Shown here: positions 62,190-64,000 of the stretch, piece after piece
How positions within the stretch are numbered: the stretch's first letter is position 1
Layout: each line of letters starts with the position of its first letter
Source: Tritrichomonas musculus
Lineage: Eukaryota > Parabasalia > Tritrichomonadida > Tritrichomonadidae
Assembly: GCA_039105265.1 (NCBI GenBank)
Contig: JAPFFF010000006.1
Location: 2,046,001 to 2,110,000, forward strand
DNA: 64,000 bases
Direction of reading: 5' to 3'
Position numbers and translations under genes: made by a program
Notes under the pieces: generated by a model
Seen by the model: only the letters and a program-made list of their open reading frames with translations
Told to the model about the DNA's origin: nothing
Database searches by the model: none

Positions 62190-64000
62190 AAATCTAATTA
62201 ATAAAATAATAAAAATTCATTTAAATATATATTTAAGATATAATATTTAATTTTAATATTAAAATATGAAATATTATTTAAATAAAACCATATAATTAGT
62301 ATATATATTAGTTTTAATCTTTTTATTAATGCGATAAGAAATTGTGGTTGGCATCATCGAAAATCTAAAAGTATTTATCACAAAATGCTCTATAATCAAA
62401 ATCATTAATTGGATATCAACCAATGATTGATATACAAATTTGAGTATCAAATTTTTCATATTACAAAGAAAGTGTCCATACCATATTTCAATTTGCTTCT
62501 ACTATGTTTGAATCTATTCTATATCATCAAAATGTTTTAAACACAAAATTTAATGTATATGGTCATGAAAAAATACAGTTTTTCATATATTATTAGTATA
62601 CATAAATATATTAGCTTTTTTTTAACGTCAAAAAATTGAATTATTATTCAGTTATTTAATTTCAAAAATGATATAAAGCGAATGAAACAAATGATTTAGC
62701 AGTATATTTGAAATTGGAAGAGATGAACACGACTTTTAAAAGTATTGAAAAAGTTTAGAAAAGCATTGAAAAAAGCCGAGTTAATTCTACTTCATCTCTG
62801 CTAAAATGAAAATCTAGCATATGGTTTATAAGTGATTTAAGTTTTTTATTAATTGAATCTCTATGTAGTATATTTTTTTTATCATTTTGAAATAAAGATT
62901 TAAATTATATTTTTATTAATTTATCAATAATTGTTAATAAAAATCAACTGCCATTTTAATATCGGAATTGTTTACAATAAAAAGTATAATCAAATTATTT
63001 ATCAAAAAAATTTTAATAATGACTTGCACTGCAAAATAACAAGAATGGTGATAAATAGAGTACATATCAATACTTACATAGGAATTAAGTTTAAATCGCT
63101 ATTTTGACGATTATAATTAATATCTAAAATTTTTCAATACTTTTTAATGATTCATTTTTTTAGTTTCAGTTTTTTTAATTGGTAGAATTACTAATAATTC
63201 AAATAATATAGACATTTATGTAGGAATTAATTATATTTACGCTAGTTTGCTTTTAGAAAATATTTGGGAAAGGTAATTACACTCTTTTTCAATCAATTTT
63301 TTTTCAGAGAAAAGTTGATGAATATGCGATTTTTTAATTTTTAATTTAGTGGGTTTCTTTATATACCTAAATATAAGCAAGAATACCTAAGCTTGAAAGA
63401 TAATATTAATGAATTGTTGAATTTGAGGAATCAAAAAGAATACAGGAATCAACGATGCTTCATTATATAAGAGATCATATATTACTATATATTTCTTATA
63501 TTATATATTTTAATCTATTCAATAACCAAAATTAAGGAATGACTATTTATATAAATAGATATTTATATTTTATGAATTATAAAAGAAAAAAAACTCGTTT
63601 TTCTTAATAATTATATTGTAAATCATTTCAATAACAAATATTTAACAATAATATTTAGTTTAATATGCATATTAAATTTTATTTAAATATATGGCTAGGA
63701 ATTATTAATATAGGAAATAAATACAAATATATGGTGAAAGTAAAATGGTTACAGGTCAATAATAATATCTCTTTCAAAATTGAGAGATTGCAATTGAGAA
63801 TTAAATTTTGAATAAGAGGAAAATATATATTTAAAATCTTTTTCCAGATGAAAAAAATAATATTTTCCAATAAAAATTAAAATGATATAATTATATGAAC
63901 TGTGTTTATATATAAAAAGAATATTAATGAGAAATTTGTATTTAATCTCTAAAATCCGAAAGATCTACTTAAAAATGATATTAATTGATCTAGTTCATAC
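62190..64000. other. End of window, no supported gene
   Basis: 1.8 kb of very A+T-rich DNA. Minus frames of about 60 codons at 62274-62459 and 63679-63870 have only Ile/Phe/Leu/Asn-rich content and are not supported. No repeats or RNA genes are seen. Confidence 0.5.

Noticed and set aside
63679-63870. 63-codon minus ORF
   Set aside because: Composition-driven frame with no recognisable features.

Overview
The window looks like nuclear DNA of a parabasalid protist, most likely a Tritrichomonas-type trichomonad. It is strongly A+T-rich, the long genes read through as single open frames without introns, and several genes have a trichomonad-type initiator (TCAYTW-like) a few bases to a few tens of bases before the ATG. 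Cut-and-paste and rolling-circle transposons are crowded between a few eukaryotic housekeeping genes. The genus is an inference from these features; no rRNA is present to settle it.

Region 1, 1-20.4 kb, is mobile and repetitive DNA. A small hAT-type element (832-6613) is split by a complete hAT element (1355-6143), and both still have perfect 8-bp target-site duplications. The inner hAT carries an intact transposase, a second helical-protein gene and a 35-bp minisatellite. Next come a 387-bp MITE, a hAT-like MITE that itself holds a TA-flanked insertion, and about 3 kb of a 61-bp satellite whose units can each fold into a hairpin; the satellite lies between two 216-bp direct repeats. A Helitron-type gene (14264-19690) follows. 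Its 1808-residue product joins an apparent ubiquitin-specific protease domain to the Rep (HUH) and PIF1-helicase domains, and a small companion ORF upstream shares similar leader DNA.

Region 2, 21-37 kb, is the cellular core: an SLC35F6-like membrane transporter (-), tRNA-Gly(UCC) (+), an importin-beta-type karyopherin (+), valyl-tRNA synthetase (-) and a 1714-residue unrecognised protein with an acidic tail (-).

Region 3, 37-50 kb, is a second transposon cluster: another copy of the hAT-like MITE, relics of a pogo-like DDE transposase and of a MULE transposase, a Kolobok/IS4EU-like element flanked by TTAA, and a pogo element (46324-49248) nested inside a TA-flanked element (45264-49509). 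The pogo transposase is frameshifted and has lost a catalytic aspartate.

Region 4, 50-64 kb, holds a 1724-residue Ser/Thr-rich disordered protein, a 255-residue Ser/Asp/Glu/His protein, a PAP2-family membrane protein with altered active-site residues, two MITEs, and a 1.6-kb fold-back element with 479-bp arms. The last 1.8 kb has no supported gene.

No operons are expected or seen. The genes act independently; the common theme is DNA transposition and its remnants. Several open frames in this window begin at TTG or GTG; for these the first in-frame ATG is used as the start where one exists.
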